From Paenibacillus antri (GTDB lineage: Bacteria > Bacillota > Bacilli > Paenibacillales > YIM-B00363), in assembly GCF_005765165.1 (NCBI RefSeq), contig NZ_VCIW01000003.1, positions 1-64,000 of the forward strand: DNA of 64,000 bases, in the 5' to 3' direction. Position numbers and translations under genes: made by a program. Shown one piece after another: positions 1 through 10,214 of this stretch (its first letter is position 1; each line of letters begins with the position of its first letter). The notes under the pieces were generated by a model. It made no database searches. It saw nothing but the letters and a program-made list of their open reading frames with translations, and was not told where the DNA came from.

Positions 1-159
1 ACGCCGTCGTTCTCGTCGGCGCTGGCGTACTACGATTCGTACCGGACGGAGCGGCTGCCGGCGAACCTGCTGCAGGCGCAGCGCGACTACTTCGGGGCGC
101 ACACGTTCGAGCGCGTGGACAAGGACGGGACGTTCCACTTCGAGTGGATGGCCGAATAA
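1..159 (+). CDS. gnd: 6-phosphogluconate dehydrogenase, C-terminal 52 codons (partial)
   Basis: The frame is open from the window edge to TAA at 157-159 and encodes the last 52 residues of a protein that starts outside the window. Recognisable elements are the [12 protein letters not shown] segment, then [18 protein letters not shown] and a final FEW. This is the signature C-terminal tail of NADP-dependent 6-phosphogluconate dehydrogenase, which decarboxylates 6-phosphogluconate to ribulose 5-phosphate and whose tail closes the partner's active site in the dimer. The stop lies 15 bp before uxaC, so the two are probably co-transcribed. Whether it is the NADP (pentose phosphate) or a gluconate-operon paralogue cannot be told from the tail alone. 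Confidence 0.88.
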   Translation, partial: TPSFSSALAYYDSYRTERLPANLLQAQRDYFGAHTFERVDKDGTFHFEWMAE

Positions 160-174
160 GGGGAGGTACGGGAG

Positions 175-1587
<1,413 letters not shown>

Positions 1588-1610
1588 TCGGATTGCATAA
1601 CCAACAAAAA

Positions 1611-1650
1611 AACGGCGCCGCGGAGGAATCCGCGGGACGCCGTTTTTTTT
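1611..1650 (+). terminator. Rho-independent terminator of gnd-uxaC
   Basis: A GC-rich hairpin with an AACGGCG arm pairing with CGCCGTT and an inner CGCGG/CCGCG pair is followed by eight T residues. It lies 24 bp after the uxaC stop. Confidence 0.9.
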
Positions 1651-1693
1651 CTGGGGGACGCTTACGTTCGCGTTCGAACCGGCTGCGCCGCGG

Positions 1694-2218
1694 TTATTTC
1701 GCTCCCTGCTTTCCGCGGAACGGATTGCGGAATCCGACCTCCATCGCGCGAGGCGGGAATCGATCTTTCGCGAAGATGCCTTCCTGCCACTTCTGATACG
1801 CGAAGATGATCAAGGAGATGCCCACCATCAGCAAGAACACATGGACGTCGTTCAAACGGACGAGACGATAGACGCGGCCTTCGAACAAATCGTCGAAGAC
1901 GAACGCCTGCAGCGCGTCGACGGCGACGTTCGTAGCCAGATACAACCAGAAGTTTCGGTACGTGAAAAAGAAGATCCATATCGTTCCGACGGCGAAGATG
2001 CCGTAGACGAAAGACACGTTCGTGATATACCCCCAAGGCACGATCCACTCAAGCATCTTCCACCAGTCCAACGCGTGAGCGATTTCGAACACGACGGTCA
2101 CGATCAAGACGGTGAACACGGTGACGGGCATATACCGCTTGATGACGTCCTTCTTCAGGAAAAACAAGGAAAACCAAGGAACGATGAACGCGATCCAGAG
2201 CAGGAATTTATCGGTCAT
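1694..2218 (-). CDS. CBO0543-family membrane protein
   Basis: The product has 174 residues and at least four hydrophobic segments, starting with a leading helix (LLWIAFIVPWFSLFF). The tryptophan-rich WWKMLEWIVPWGYITN loop, the NFWLYL motif and a short basic tail (FRNPFRGKQGAK) match the CBO0543 family of small integral membrane proteins common in spore-forming Bacillota. The function is unknown. A second member of the same type is encoded just upstream on the same strand, so the pair may be a tandem duplication. Assignment rests on overall pattern, not on a catalytic motif. Confidence 0.7.
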   Translation of the reverse strand: MTDKFLLWIAFIVPWFSLFFLKKDVIKRYMPVTVFTVLIVTVVFEIAHALDWWKMLEWIVPWGYITNVSFVYGIFAVGTIWIFFFTYRNFWLYLATNVAVDALQAFVFDDLFEGRVYRLVRLNDVHVFLLMVGISLIIFAYQKWQEGIFAKDRFPPRAMEVGFRNPFRGKQGAK

Positions 2219-2478
2219 GGCAAATACCCTTCTTGTAGCGTCATAGGTTTTTGCGATATAGGTTTTCCATGGAATGTAAGTTTCATTCGCGGAAGGAAAG
2301 ATCGCATGACCGACGGCCTTCCTGCTGCGTACTCGGGTTTATCGCTCGGTCAAGCAGACAATCCGCGTCGGCCCAGTCGGCATGATCCCAGTCGCCGCCG
2401 GGTGCTTGGAGCCGGCGGACGCCCGCCGGAGGGCCGACCGAGCAGGACGTCGCGCCCTTCTCACGAGTCTCGATGCGC

Positions 2479-3048
2479 CTACGGTCCGGAGCTCTTCTGC
2501 GCGTACTGGAACAGGTCGGCCAGCCACTTGCAGACGAATCCGCCGACCAAGTAGAAGAGGAATAGTTGGAAATAGTTGGATTCCAAAAAGACGAACAAAT
2601 CCAACGCGGACAAGAGCGGCTTGAACAGGAAGGAGAAGGCGGCCGACAGCAAGCCGATGTACAAGTAGTAATTTTTCTTGCGATTCAGCGTCCATTGATA
2701 CGTAAGCATGTACGCGACGGGAATCAAGGAAGCGTCTATACCGATGCCGGCAGGGAACAACACCGTGATTTTGTACGGATATTCCCACAAGCGATGGGAC
2801 GTCGCAAACAAGTCGCAGTAAACGGCGATCATATGCGCCGACAAACCGAAGAAACCGATCCGGAACGCTTGCTTGCGATCCACGAAGCGCGCCAGCGCGA
2901 TCAACGGCAGTACGAATATCGCGACAATCAGCCAAAACTGCCACGTATCGTATCCGGAGTAGGCTTTCCAATACGCGAACCAATCGTTCGTTAACGCGGA
3001 GGCTCGATTCGTCAATTCTCTAAATAGCTGATCCTGTTTATCCGACAT
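2479..3048 (-). CDS. CBO0543-family membrane protein (second copy)
   Basis: I chose the ATG at 3048 because AAGGAACG lies about nine bases upstream; this gives 189 residues. An in-frame ATG at 3108 would add 20 residues without a clear ribosome site. The product has a soluble N-terminus (about 45 residues, with NDWFAYW) followed by several membrane helices, including FWLIVAIFVLPLIALARF and a C-terminal FLFYLVGGFVCKWLADLF. The WEYPYKI and LTYQW motifs fit the CBO0543 family. It has no known function. The 260 bp between it and the related downstream gene show no convincing gene. Confidence 0.68.
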   Translation of the reverse strand: MSDKQDQLFRELTNRASALTNDWFAYWKAYSGYDTWQFWLIVAIFVLPLIALARFVDRKQAFRIGFFGLSAHMIAVYCDLFATSHRLWEYPYKITVLFPAGIGIDASLIPVAYMLTYQWTLNRKKNYYLYIGLLSAAFSFLFKPLLSALDLFVFLESNYFQLFLFYLVGGFVCKWLADLFQYAQKSSGP

Positions 3049-3238
3049 AAGCTTCGTTCCTTCTTGGTATGTATTGAGGAGCTGCGTTATTGCGGCCCTG
3101 CCATGCATCCGGAGGTAAGCATGTACGCTTAGCTTTTACAGTGATTCAATTTATATCCAAAATTTATCAGCCGGATTTGCGAATCGCAGTCGCGGAGAGG
3201 TAGTATTAGGCTATATAAAGCGAGCGGAGGTCCGGACC

Positions 3239-3556
3239 ATGAGTCGACGTTATCGCATTACGAGAGAATTTCAACAAGACGTTCCGTCGCCGCGAACGAT
3301 CTCCCTGGAGGAGTGCAAGGCGTATTTCGCCTCGAAGCCCGACTTTACGTATTCGCCGGTGTATACCGTGACGGGCACCGGCGGCGCCGCGACGATGTCC
3401 ATCGAAGGAGATTTCTTCCTCTGGAGCTTCGGCGACGCGTCGATACCGTTCCGTCATTACGACGGGGATCTTTACGTGTCGGGCGCCAACGACGCGGTCA
3501 TCCCGAAGATGCTGGAGGTCGCGAGCGAGCTGAAAGCGGACGTATCGGACGGGTAG
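3239..3556 (+). CDS. small hypothetical protein
   Basis: The 105-residue product begins MSRRYRITREF and has no signal peptide or membrane segment. The middle (YTVTGTGGAATMSIEGDFFLWSFGD, given here only as a description of alternating beta-like residues) and the acidic end suggest a small alpha/beta cytoplasmic protein. The start is supported by a GGAGG-type site eight to nine bases upstream. It stands alone between divergent and convergent neighbours and has its own terminator, so it is probably a monocistronic gene. I do not recognise a family and assign no function. Confidence 0.7.
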   Translation: MSRRYRITREFQQDVPSPRTISLEECKAYFASKPDFTYSPVYTVTGTGGAATMSIEGDFFLWSFGDASIPFRHYDGDLYVSGANDAVIPKMLEVASELKADVSDG

Positions 3557-3564
3557 GAAACGAG

Positions 3565-3612
3565 AAAGCGGCAATCCGGGACGGGACGTCCGGGGATTGC
3601 CGCTTTTTTTTT
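3565..3612 (+). terminator. bidirectional-looking terminator between 3239 gene and sulfatase
   Basis: AAAGCGGCAATCC pairs perfectly with GGATTGCCGCTTT and is followed by a long T run on the plus strand. It ends just before the sulfatase stop at 3622, so it may also stop readthrough from that side. Confidence 0.9.
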
Positions 3613-3621
3613 CGCAACTAC

Positions 3622-5097
3622 CTACCATTCTCTAGACAGCCCCGCGATCGGGGGATGCCACTTCGCGGTCGTGCCGGTCGCGAGCGCTTCCCCGATCAGC
3701 CTCCGCTCTCGCTGACTGCGAAGGACGTCCGCTTCGATCCGGTCGAAGTCGATAAGGCCGTGCAGCCGCTCGCGAAGCCGCGCCGCCGTACCCTGCAGCT
3801 CGGGGTCGTCGATCGCGTTCCTGCGCTCGTCGGGGTCGAGCTCCAGATCGAACAGCAGCGGCTCGTGCCCCTGCACGTGCACGTATTTATACCGCCCTTG
3901 GCGCACGAACGCCATCGGCCGGAGCGCGCCTTCCCCGTAATATTCGCAGACGACCTCGTCCTTCCATTCCGCGCCTTCGCGAGTGAGCACCGGAAGAAAG
4001 CTGCGGCCGTCGGTTTCTCCGATTCGTTCCGCCGCATCCGGCACCCCTGCCAGGTCTAAGATCGTAGCGGTCAGGTCGACGAGCGATACGGCTTCCCGCG
4101 CGACCGCGCCGGCGCGGAACCGTCCCGGGCAGGACAGCACCAACGGCACCTTCGCGGAAGGATCGAAGTAGGTCCGCTTAAACCACATGCCTCGCTCTCC
4201 GAGCATCTCGCCGTGATCGCTCGTCAGCATGACGACGGTGTCGTCGAGGAGTTGCAGCCGCGCCAGCTCGTCGACGAGCTGGCCGACTTTGTCGTCGACG
4301 TACGTCACCATCCCGTAATACGCCCTGCGATTCGCGATCAGCTCCTCCTCCGTCAGCGGGAACGCGTCCGCCTCGTGATGCGTCTGAATCCATCGGTCGA
4401 ACGGGTGCATCCGCTCCGGAGCCGCCGCCGGGACGCGCGGCGCGGGGACGGCCGCGTCCTTGTACATGTTCCAATACTTCTCCGTTATGACGAACGGATC
4501 GTGCGGGTGGAAGAAGGAGGCGCACAGGAAGAACGGCCTCCGTTCCTCCGCGGGCACTCGGCCGAGGTCGCGGATTTTCTCCAGCGCGCGGCTCGCGACT
4601 TTCTCGTCGTACGCAAGATGATTGTTCCACGTTTCGAGTCCCGCGTGCGCCTTCAGCCGGCGAACCCCGGTGCCCGGATTCGGGTATGTCCCCCGCGACC
4701 AGTCGGGCGTCAGCTCGAAGCCGGTCGCGTGGATATCGCGCGTGAGCCGATGTTCGAAGCCGTGGAGCTGATCCGGACCGACGAAATGCATCTTGCCGGA
4801 GAGGATCGTCTCGTAGCCGGCTCTTCGCAGCGCATGGAGGAACGTCGGCGTCGACGCCGGCAGCTCCGATCCGTTGTCGTACGCGGCGATGCGGCTCGGC
4901 AGCTTCCCGGTGACGAACGAAGCGCGGGACGGCGCGCACAGCGGCGAATTGCAATAAGCGTTCGCGAAGGCGACGCCTTCGCGAACGAGCTTATCGATGT
5001 TCGGCGTCTTCACGATCGGATGGCCTAGCGCGCCGATGCAGTCGTACGCCATCTGATCGACCATGATCATAACGATATTAGGGGAACGTAGGGACAT
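3622..5097 (-). CDS. choline-sulfatase-like type I sulfatase
   Basis: The product has 491 residues. N-terminal metal residues lie in IVMIMVDQM, and the sulfatase signature is LCAPSRASFVTG, with Cys in CAPSR as the site converted to formylglycine. The following block (AYDNGSELPASTPTFLHAL, then LSGKMHFVGPDQLHGFEHRL) is the hallmark of BetC-type choline sulfatases, and TSDHGEMLGERGMW supplies the second metal site. BetC hydrolyses choline O-sulfate to choline and sulfate in the cytoplasm; no signal peptide is seen here. GGAGG precedes the ATG. The adjacent MFS gene upstream on the same strand could import or export the substrate. The exact substrate is inferred, and the gene depends on a formylglycine-generating enzyme encoded elsewhere. 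Confidence 0.85.
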   Translation of the reverse strand: MSLRSPNIVMIMVDQMAYDCIGALGHPIVKTPNIDKLVREGVAFANAYCNSPLCAPSRASFVTGKLPSRIAAYDNGSELPASTPTFLHALRRAGYETILSGKMHFVGPDQLHGFEHRLTRDIHATGFELTPDWSRGTYPNPGTGVRRLKAHAGLETWNNHLAYDEKVASRALEKIRDLGRVPAEERRPFFLCASFFHPHDPFVITEKYWNMYKDAAVPAPRVPAAAPERMHPFDRWIQTHHEADAFPLTEEELIANRRAYYGMVTYVDDKVGQLVDELARLQLLDDTVVMLTSDHGEMLGERGMWFKRTYFDPSAKVPLVLSCPGRFRAGAVAREAVSLVDLTATILDLAGVPDAAERIGETDGRSFLPVLTREGAEWKDEVVCEYYGEGALRPMAFVRQGRYKYVHVQGHEPLLFDLELDPDERRNAIDDPELQGTAARLRERLHGLIDFDRIEADVLRSQRERRLIGEALATGTTAKWHPPIAGLSREW

Positions 5098-5210
5098 AGG
5101 AGAGCCTCCTCAAGGAACGGATCTTTGGATCTGTACCCCGATCATACCACAAGAAGTCGCATATTCGCGACAAGAATCCCACAACATCACACAATCGATC
5201 CCTCTCGTGG

Positions 5211-5243
5211 CAACAGAAAACCCCGGGCTCACTTTGCCCGGGG
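5211..5243 (-). terminator. terminator of the MFS gene
   Basis: CCCCGGGC and GCCCGGGG form a perfect eight-pair stem around a seven-base loop. On the minus strand the stem is followed by TTTTCTGTT, which suits the gene ending at 5258. Confidence 0.85.
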
Positions 5244-5257
5244 GTCCGTCCTTACGC

Positions 5258-6559
5258 TTATACCGTTGCGCCCGTCGCTTTCGGTTCGCCGGTCGGCGAG
5301 CCGGAGCCGCCTCCATGCTTGAAAAGCGGAACGAGCAGCATCGTGCCGAAGGCGAACAAGATACCGCCGAATGCGTACACCGCGAACAGCGATACCGCGT
5401 CCATGATGACGCCGGCCGCCGACATGCCGACGACCATCATCCCCATGAACATCGGGTTGAGCACGCCGTTGACGCGTCCGACGAAAGATTCCTCCGTGTT
5501 TTGCAAGATCATCGTGTTGATCCCGATGTGAATGCAAGGGAAGAACAGCCCGTTCAACACCTGGAAGCCTATCGTCAGCGGGACGCTCGTAGACCAGCCG
5601 ATGCCGACGGTGCATAACGCGCCGGCGATCATGCCGAGCGCGAGCAGCTTCGGAGCGGAAATTTTCTTCGAGAGGGCGAAGATAAAGCCCCCGCCGACAA
5701 GCATCGCGGCGCCGTTCGCCGCCAGCAGCCACTGCAGGAACCCCTTATCCATGCCGAGATTGTCGGTCGTCACGAACAGCATCAGCGGTTGGATGAGACC
5801 GACGGCGAGGCCGGCGAGCGCGAACGTGCCGCCGAGCGTCTTTAGCGCCTTACGCTGGAAGACGTAACCGAAGCCTTCCTTGAATTCGCGTTTGAAATTT
5901 TTGTCGGTCGCCGCTTCGGCAGAAACGACGACGTCCTTCGGCAGGAACGACAAGGCTAACGCGGACAAGAGGAACATCGTGCCCATGACGCCGATCGAGA
6001 CGAAGATGCCGTAGTTTTGGTATACGAACGTTCCGATCATCGGGCCGATGACCATAAATATGGCCATAAGCGTCTGGAACATCGCCATGACCGGCTGCAG
6101 CTGAGATTCCGGTACGTGGCGCTTCAGCAGCTTCATCGCGGACGGCATCGAGAACTGGGACAGGATGGCCGAGACGAGCGTGGCGAAGAAGATCGTCTGC
6201 CAGGAGCCGAACATGAGCGTCAGCAGCACGACGAAGACGGACACGGCCGAAAGCAGGTCGCACCAGACCATCGTGCGCTTCGGACGCCACCGGTCGGCGA
6301 ACGTGCCGCCGATGAACGAGAACAGGAAGATCGGGGCGAATTCGGCGACGGAGATGAGCGAGACGTACTTCGGGTTGTCGTGCGTGATGTCCGTGACGTA
6401 AAGCAAAATCGCGAAGTTGCGCACCCAAATGCCAAGCTGCAGCAGCAGGTTGGAGGCGATGATCGCCTGGACGTACGGGTTGCGGAACATCGAGCTCGCC
6501 GGCTTCGAAGCCGACGGCCCGCCCGAAGCTGGGAGCTCCGGTTGTTGGGGGGTATGCAT
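5258..6559 (-). CDS. MFS transporter
   Basis: I place the start at the ATG at 6559, which has AAGGAG eight bases upstream; an earlier ATG at 6595 lacks one. The product (433 residues) shows twelve hydrophobic segments in two sets of six with a basic loop GGTFADRWRPKRTMVW between helices 2 and 3, the classic MFS motif A. This pattern matches the MFS_3-type drug or metabolite exporters. It is transcribed toward the choline-sulfatase gene but has its own terminator between them. The substrate cannot be read from sequence. Confidence 0.85.
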   Translation of the reverse strand: MHTPQQPELPASGGPSASKPASSMFRNPYVQAIIASNLLLQLGIWVRNFAILLYVTDITHDNPKYVSLISVAEFAPIFLFSFIGGTFADRWRPKRTMVWCDLLSAVSVFVVLLTLMFGSWQTIFFATLVSAILSQFSMPSAMKLLKRHVPESQLQPVMAMFQTLMAIFMVIGPMIGTFVYQNYGIFVSIGVMGTMFLLSALALSFLPKDVVVSAEAATDKNFKREFKEGFGYVFQRKALKTLGGTFALAGLAVGLIQPLMLFVTTDNLGMDKGFLQWLLAANGAAMLVGGGFIFALSKKISAPKLLALGMIAGALCTVGIGWSTSVPLTIGFQVLNGLFFPCIHIGINTMILQNTEESFVGRVNGVLNPMFMGMMVVGMSAAGVIMDAVSLFAVYAFGGILFAFGTMLLVPLFKHGGGSGSPTGEPKATGATV

Positions 6560-6744
6560 GGTTTCACTCCTTGAAATATTGTGTTTCTGCGTCATGCGCG
6601 AGATGCGGTGTTCCTATTGTAATGAATGACGGTAGGGGAAGGTCAAGTAGAAAGTTAAATATAACGATTTTTTCTGCGGTGGAGCTTCGCCGGGTCTCGT
6701 GGTATGTTGGAAGAGCGAAGGATTCCATTCGAAGGGGGTGCTGT

Positions 6745-7269
6745 ATGAACGCTTCGTTTCAGCACCGATCGAAGGCCTTCCTCCTTGATTACGTCCTCAT
6801 TCTTGCCTATCTCGTCATCCTCGTTCTCGCGAACGTCATATTCGCTCCGAATTTGCAAGGCTTGTTCGAAGGGTCGCCGGCCGTCGCTCAATTGTCGGGG
6901 TTCGTTATGGTCACTTTGCCGGTGTCGTTGTATTTTATCGTCTGCGATTCCGCGTTCGGCGGCAGGTCGTTCGGAAAGAGGAAGACGGGGATCCGTGTCG
7001 TCGCCGCGGACGGAGCTTCTCTATCCGTGCCTCGCGCCGCGTTCCGAACGATGCTGAAGTTTCTCCCATGGGAGCTGTCGCATTATGTCGTGCATCGACT
7101 CGTGCGTCTCGGAGACGAAGAGCTGCCGCTGCAATACGCGATCGTCGGCGGATTCGTCTATGTACTTATGTTCTCCTATATTCTTACAGCCCTCTTTACG
7201 AAAAGGAAGCAGTCTCTCTACGACATCCTAGCGAAGACGCAAGTCGTCAAAGAAAGCGGCGAAGCGTAA
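6745..7269 (+). CDS. RDD-family membrane protein
   Basis: The ATG at 6745 has an AAGGGGG site upstream; this gives 174 residues. The product has three membrane segments: a first after FLLDYVLILAYLVILVLAN, a second around LPVSLYFIVCDSAF, and a third in YAIVGGFVYVLMFSYILTALF. The family landmarks are the basic-aromatic N-terminus followed by Asp (RSKAFLLDY), GGRSFGKRKTGIRVV and a C-terminal KRKQSLYDILAKTQVV. RDD proteins are small membrane proteins of mostly unknown role, some linked to ion or osmotic stress. The stop overlaps the hairpin that terminates the convergent gene. Confidence 0.82.
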   Translation: MNASFQHRSKAFLLDYVLILAYLVILVLANVIFAPNLQGLFEGSPAVAQLSGFVMVTLPVSLYFIVCDSAFGGRSFGKRKTGIRVVAADGASLSVPRAAFRTMLKFLPWELSHYVVHRLVRLGDEELPLQYAIVGGFVYVLMFSYILTALFTKRKQSLYDILAKTQVVKESGEA

Positions 7270-7281
7270 TCGCTTCGCCGC
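7248..7281 (-). terminator. hairpin ending the NlpC/P60 gene, overlapping the RDD stop codon
   Basis: GCGGCGAAGCG and CGCTTCGCCGC form a perfect 11-bp stem around TAAT. On the minus strand a TTTCTTTG tract follows. The last codons and stop of the RDD gene lie inside the stem, so one hairpin serves two convergent genes. Confidence 0.75.
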
Positions 7282-7290
7282 AAGCCTTCG

Positions 7291-8247
7291 TCAAATCACT
7301 CGTTTCGCCGAGATGAAGCGGTCCATCCAATTCTTATCGAGCTGCGTCACGGTGACGCCGATGCCGACGCGGAACGTGTGCAGCACCTTGCCGCCGCCGA
7401 CGTAAATGGCCACGTGCCCGACGCGGTCGACGCCTTCCTTGTTCGCGCGCTTCGGCGTCGTGAAAAACAGCAAATCCCCCTTGCGCAAATCCTCGAACGC
7501 GACGGTCTTTCCAAGCCCGCTCTGCTGCCGCGAATTGCGGGGCATGTCCATGCCGTGCATCTCGTACAAGTAGTTTACGAACGAAGAACAGTCGAACGTA
7601 GCCGTCTGCCCGAGGTTTGCGTCGAACTCGTACGGCGTGCCGAGGTAGGCGAGACCGGCCTCGATGATCGAATCGGCGGTCCGTTCCCATGCGGGACGCT
7701 GGGCGAACGGCACGTAATCGGTGACGTTCGTTCGGGCGTACCCGATCCGACCGTCGGCGACGACCTTCAGCCAGCCGCCGGCTTCGGACAACACGACGAC
7801 CGATTGCCCGGCTTTGAGTCCGCTGCCGACGACGGCGCCCTTCTCGTCCATGTTTCGGTATAACGCCGCGCTCTTGACGAGCTTCGCAGACACCGTGTAG
7901 GAAGCGTTCGGGTACTTGCCCGGCACGTCCGACACGGGATCGTCGTCGTTCTCCGAATCGACGAGCGTCGCGGTGGACGTCTTCGCGTCCCATTGCACCG
8001 TCAAGCCGAGCGCCTCGGCGGCCATGCGAATCGGTATGTAGGTCGTTCCTTTATAGTTCATGCTGCCCGGTACGCTCTCCGTGCCGTTATGGAACGTCGC
8101 GCTAGCCGAGAACGACTTCCCGTTCGCCGACCATCGGAACGGTGCGAGCACCGCTTCGACCGCGGCAGGGGCGGCCGAGGCGACGAAGCTCGTTCCGCCG
8201 ACCGCGACGACCAGGATCGCCGCGGCGCCTGTCATCCATTTCCTCAT
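7291..8247 (-). CDS. secreted NlpC/P60 cell-wall endopeptidase with stalk and SH3 domains
   Basis: The 318-residue product starts with a signal peptide (MRKWMTGAAAILVVAVGG, AxA-type cleavage near residue 26). A copper-amine-oxidase-N-like stalk domain follows (about 45-95, with TYIPIRMAAEALG and VQWDAKTSTATLV), then a bacterial SH3 domain (about 115-180, with AGGWLKVVADGRIGYA). The C-terminus is an NlpC/P60 peptidase. Its catalytic Cys is in FDCSSFVNYLY, and its His is in VGHVAIYVGGGKVLHTF. Such enzymes cut peptide bonds in peptidoglycan stems outside the membrane. It is a single gene with its own terminator; the substrate bond is inferred from the family. Confidence 0.9.
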   Translation of the reverse strand: MRKWMTGAAAILVVAVGGTSFVASAAPAAVEAVLAPFRWSANGKSFSASATFHNGTESVPGSMNYKGTTYIPIRMAAEALGLTVQWDAKTSTATLVDSENDDDPVSDVPGKYPNASYTVSAKLVKSAALYRNMDEKGAVVGSGLKAGQSVVVLSEAGGWLKVVADGRIGYARTNVTDYVPFAQRPAWERTADSIIEAGLAYLGTPYEFDANLGQTATFDCSSFVNYLYEMHGMDMPRNSRQQSGLGKTVAFEDLRKGDLLFFTTPKRANKEGVDRVGHVAIYVGGGKVLHTFRVGIGVTVTQLDKNWMDRFISAKRVI

Positions 8248-8392
8248 TCTGCATCATCTCCCACACTCCTAGACTGCTATCGATAGGGAAAAGTTTCGCC
8301 GAAAAGGGTGGGAATTGTTCCCAAAACGGGCGATGTCGCCGCGATCCGTGCTATGATGAAGGAGCGAAACCTCGAATTTATGGAGCGTAGAG

Positions 8393-10159
8393 ATGAAAGT
8401 ATTCATTCGCCATAGCGCAAGAGATTTACAGCGCGTCTGGAAGCAGATCCTCGTGTTCGAGTCGATCTATATGGCGGCGACCAGCTTGTTGTTCGTGCCG
8501 GCGCTCGCCTTCCTCTTCAACCGATTTCTGCTCGCCTTCGGAGGCAACCTGCTGCTGAACGGCGACGTGTACCGATTGGCGCTCAGTCTGAAGGGAGGAA
8601 CCGTGCTCGCCCTCGTCGGCTTCGCGGCCGGGCTGATCGTGTTTCTCGAATTCGGCACGGTCATCGTCGTCGCGCAGCAACGCTTATTCGGCCGCGACAC
8701 GTTCATCTCCGACGCCTTCGCCACGGCGGCTCGCGCCTTGCCCCGACTGCTCGGACTCGGCTTCATTCAGTGGGTGCTGCTGTTATTCACCTTCTCGCCG
8801 TGGGTCGATACGCCGCTCGCGGGCCTGTTGCTCGGCAACGTGAACGTGCCGATCGTGCTCGTGAACCATCTCTACGAGTCTAAGTTTCTCTTATTCTTGT
8901 ATTCCATCGTACTGGCCGCCGCGGCATACTTGTTCCTGCGCTGCATCTTCGCGATGCATTATATTTTGATCGAAGGTCAGTCGACTGCGCGCGCGATTCG
9001 GAACAGCTTCGCGTTGACTCGCCGGAACATGGGCACCTTGATCGTACATATCGCGCTGTTGAATGCGATCCTGTACGCGGCCGCGGCGATGGCCGTGTAC
9101 GGGGCTACGTTCGCGATCGAGCGATGGGAGTCGCCGCTCCGTTTCGTCGTCGCCGACTGGTACGTTCCCGTCGCGAGCTTGCTGGCGCTCTTATTCGCCA
9201 TGTTGACCGTTCCGGTCAATCTCGTCGTGCTGACGAGGCTGTTTTACGTTATGCGCCGCGCGGCGGGGGTTCCGTTCGAGAACCGCCTCCGGCTCGTCCG
9301 CAGCCGCTTGCTGCGGCATCTCGAATTCGCGCTCAAGCGGTACTTCCGCACGCGGACCGTGCGATACGGGATCGCGCTCTTCGCGCTCGTTTACGCAGCG
9401 GGCGTGCTCGCGCTGCATCAATCGTACGCCGAGAGGCTCATCTATTTGGATTGGCACGTGAAGGTGATCGCGCATCGCGGCGACATCCACGCCGCGCCGG
9501 AAAATACGATCGCGAGCATACGCGCCGCCATCGAAAGCGGCGTCGACGCGGTGGAGATCGACGTGCAGCTGTCGAAGGACGGCGTCGTCGTCCTGAACCA
9601 CGACTATACGCTCGAGCGGGCGGCGGGCGTGCCGCTCGGCGTCCACGAGCTGACGTACCCGGAGTTGGTCGCGCTGGAAGTGAGGGGCGCATGGACGGGC
9701 ATGCCGACGGAGCGCATCGCGACGCTGGAGGAGGCGCTGCAGGAAGCGAAGGGACGGACGAAGCTCGTCATCGAGCTCAAGCCCTACGGCGACGCGGACG
9801 CCTTGGCGCGAACGACGGCGGAGCTCGTCGCGTCGGCGGAGATGGTTCCCGAGGTGTATCTTCAATCGTTCGATTACGGGGTGCTGCAGACCGCCAAGAG
9901 CGTCGTTCCGGAGCTGAAGACGGGGCAAATCTTGTTCGCGGCCGCAGGAGACGTCTCGTCCCTCGATGTAGATTTCTACACGATCAGCCAGACGATGCTC
10001 TCCGAACGATTCATCGAACGGGCGCATCGTCTCGATCGGGAAGTATGGGTGTGGACGGTGAATATCGAACGCAACATGCGCGAGGTGCTGAAATACGACG
10101 TGGACGGCGTGATCACGGACTTTCCGGATAAGCTGCAGCGCATCGTCGGCGTCGAATAA
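8393..10159 (+). CDS. glycerophosphodiester phosphodiesterase with N-terminal membrane domain
   Basis: The product has 588 residues in two parts. Residues 1 to about 345 hold roughly eight membrane helices of the GDPD-associated membrane domain type. Residues from about 355 form a GDPD TIM barrel with the diagnostic VIAHRGDIHAAPENT (catalytic His-Arg), AVEIDVQLSKDGVVVLNHD (metal Glu/Asp and second catalytic His) and KLVIELKP motifs. The domain hydrolyses glycerophosphodiesters to glycerol 3-phosphate and an alcohol, probably from phospholipid or teichoic acid turnover, and is here anchored to the membrane. The ATG follows a GGAGCG site. It is monocistronic; the next element is the tyrS leader. 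Confidence 0.9.
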   Translation: MKVFIRHSARDLQRVWKQILVFESIYMAATSLLFVPALAFLFNRFLLAFGGNLLLNGDVYRLALSLKGGTVLALVGFAAGLIVFLEFGTVIVVAQQRLFGRDTFISDAFATAARALPRLLGLGFIQWVLLLFTFSPWVDTPLAGLLLGNVNVPIVLVNHLYESKFLLFLYSIVLAAAAYLFLRCIFAMHYILIEGQSTARAIRNSFALTRRNMGTLIVHIALLNAILYAAAAMAVYGATFAIERWESPLRFVVADWYVPVASLLALLFAMLTVPVNLVVLTRLFYVMRRAAGVPFENRLRLVRSRLLRHLEFALKRYFRTRTVRYGIALFALVYAAGVLALHQSYAERLIYLDWHVKVIAHRGDIHAAPENTIASIRAAIESGVDAVEIDVQLSKDGVVVLNHDYTLERAAGVPLGVHELTYPELVALEVRGAWTGMPTERIATLEEALQEAKGRTKLVIELKPYGDADALARTTAELVASAEMVPEVYLQSFDYGVLQTAKSVVPELKTGQILFAAAGDVSSLDVDFYTISQTMLSERFIERAHRLDREVWVWTVNIERNMREVLKYDVDGVITDFPDKLQRIVGVE

Positions 10160-10179
10160 GCCCGAATCGACGCGGGGGG

Positions 10180-10209
10180 TTGCATTCCTGCTCGATTATC
10201 GTATAGAAT
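10180..10209 (+). promoter_or_regulatory. predicted promoter of the T-box-tyrS unit
   Basis: TTGCAT at 10180 and TAGAAT at 10204 are separated by 18 bases and sit just upstream of the leader structure. Confidence 0.55.
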
Positions 10210-10214
10210 AGGTC

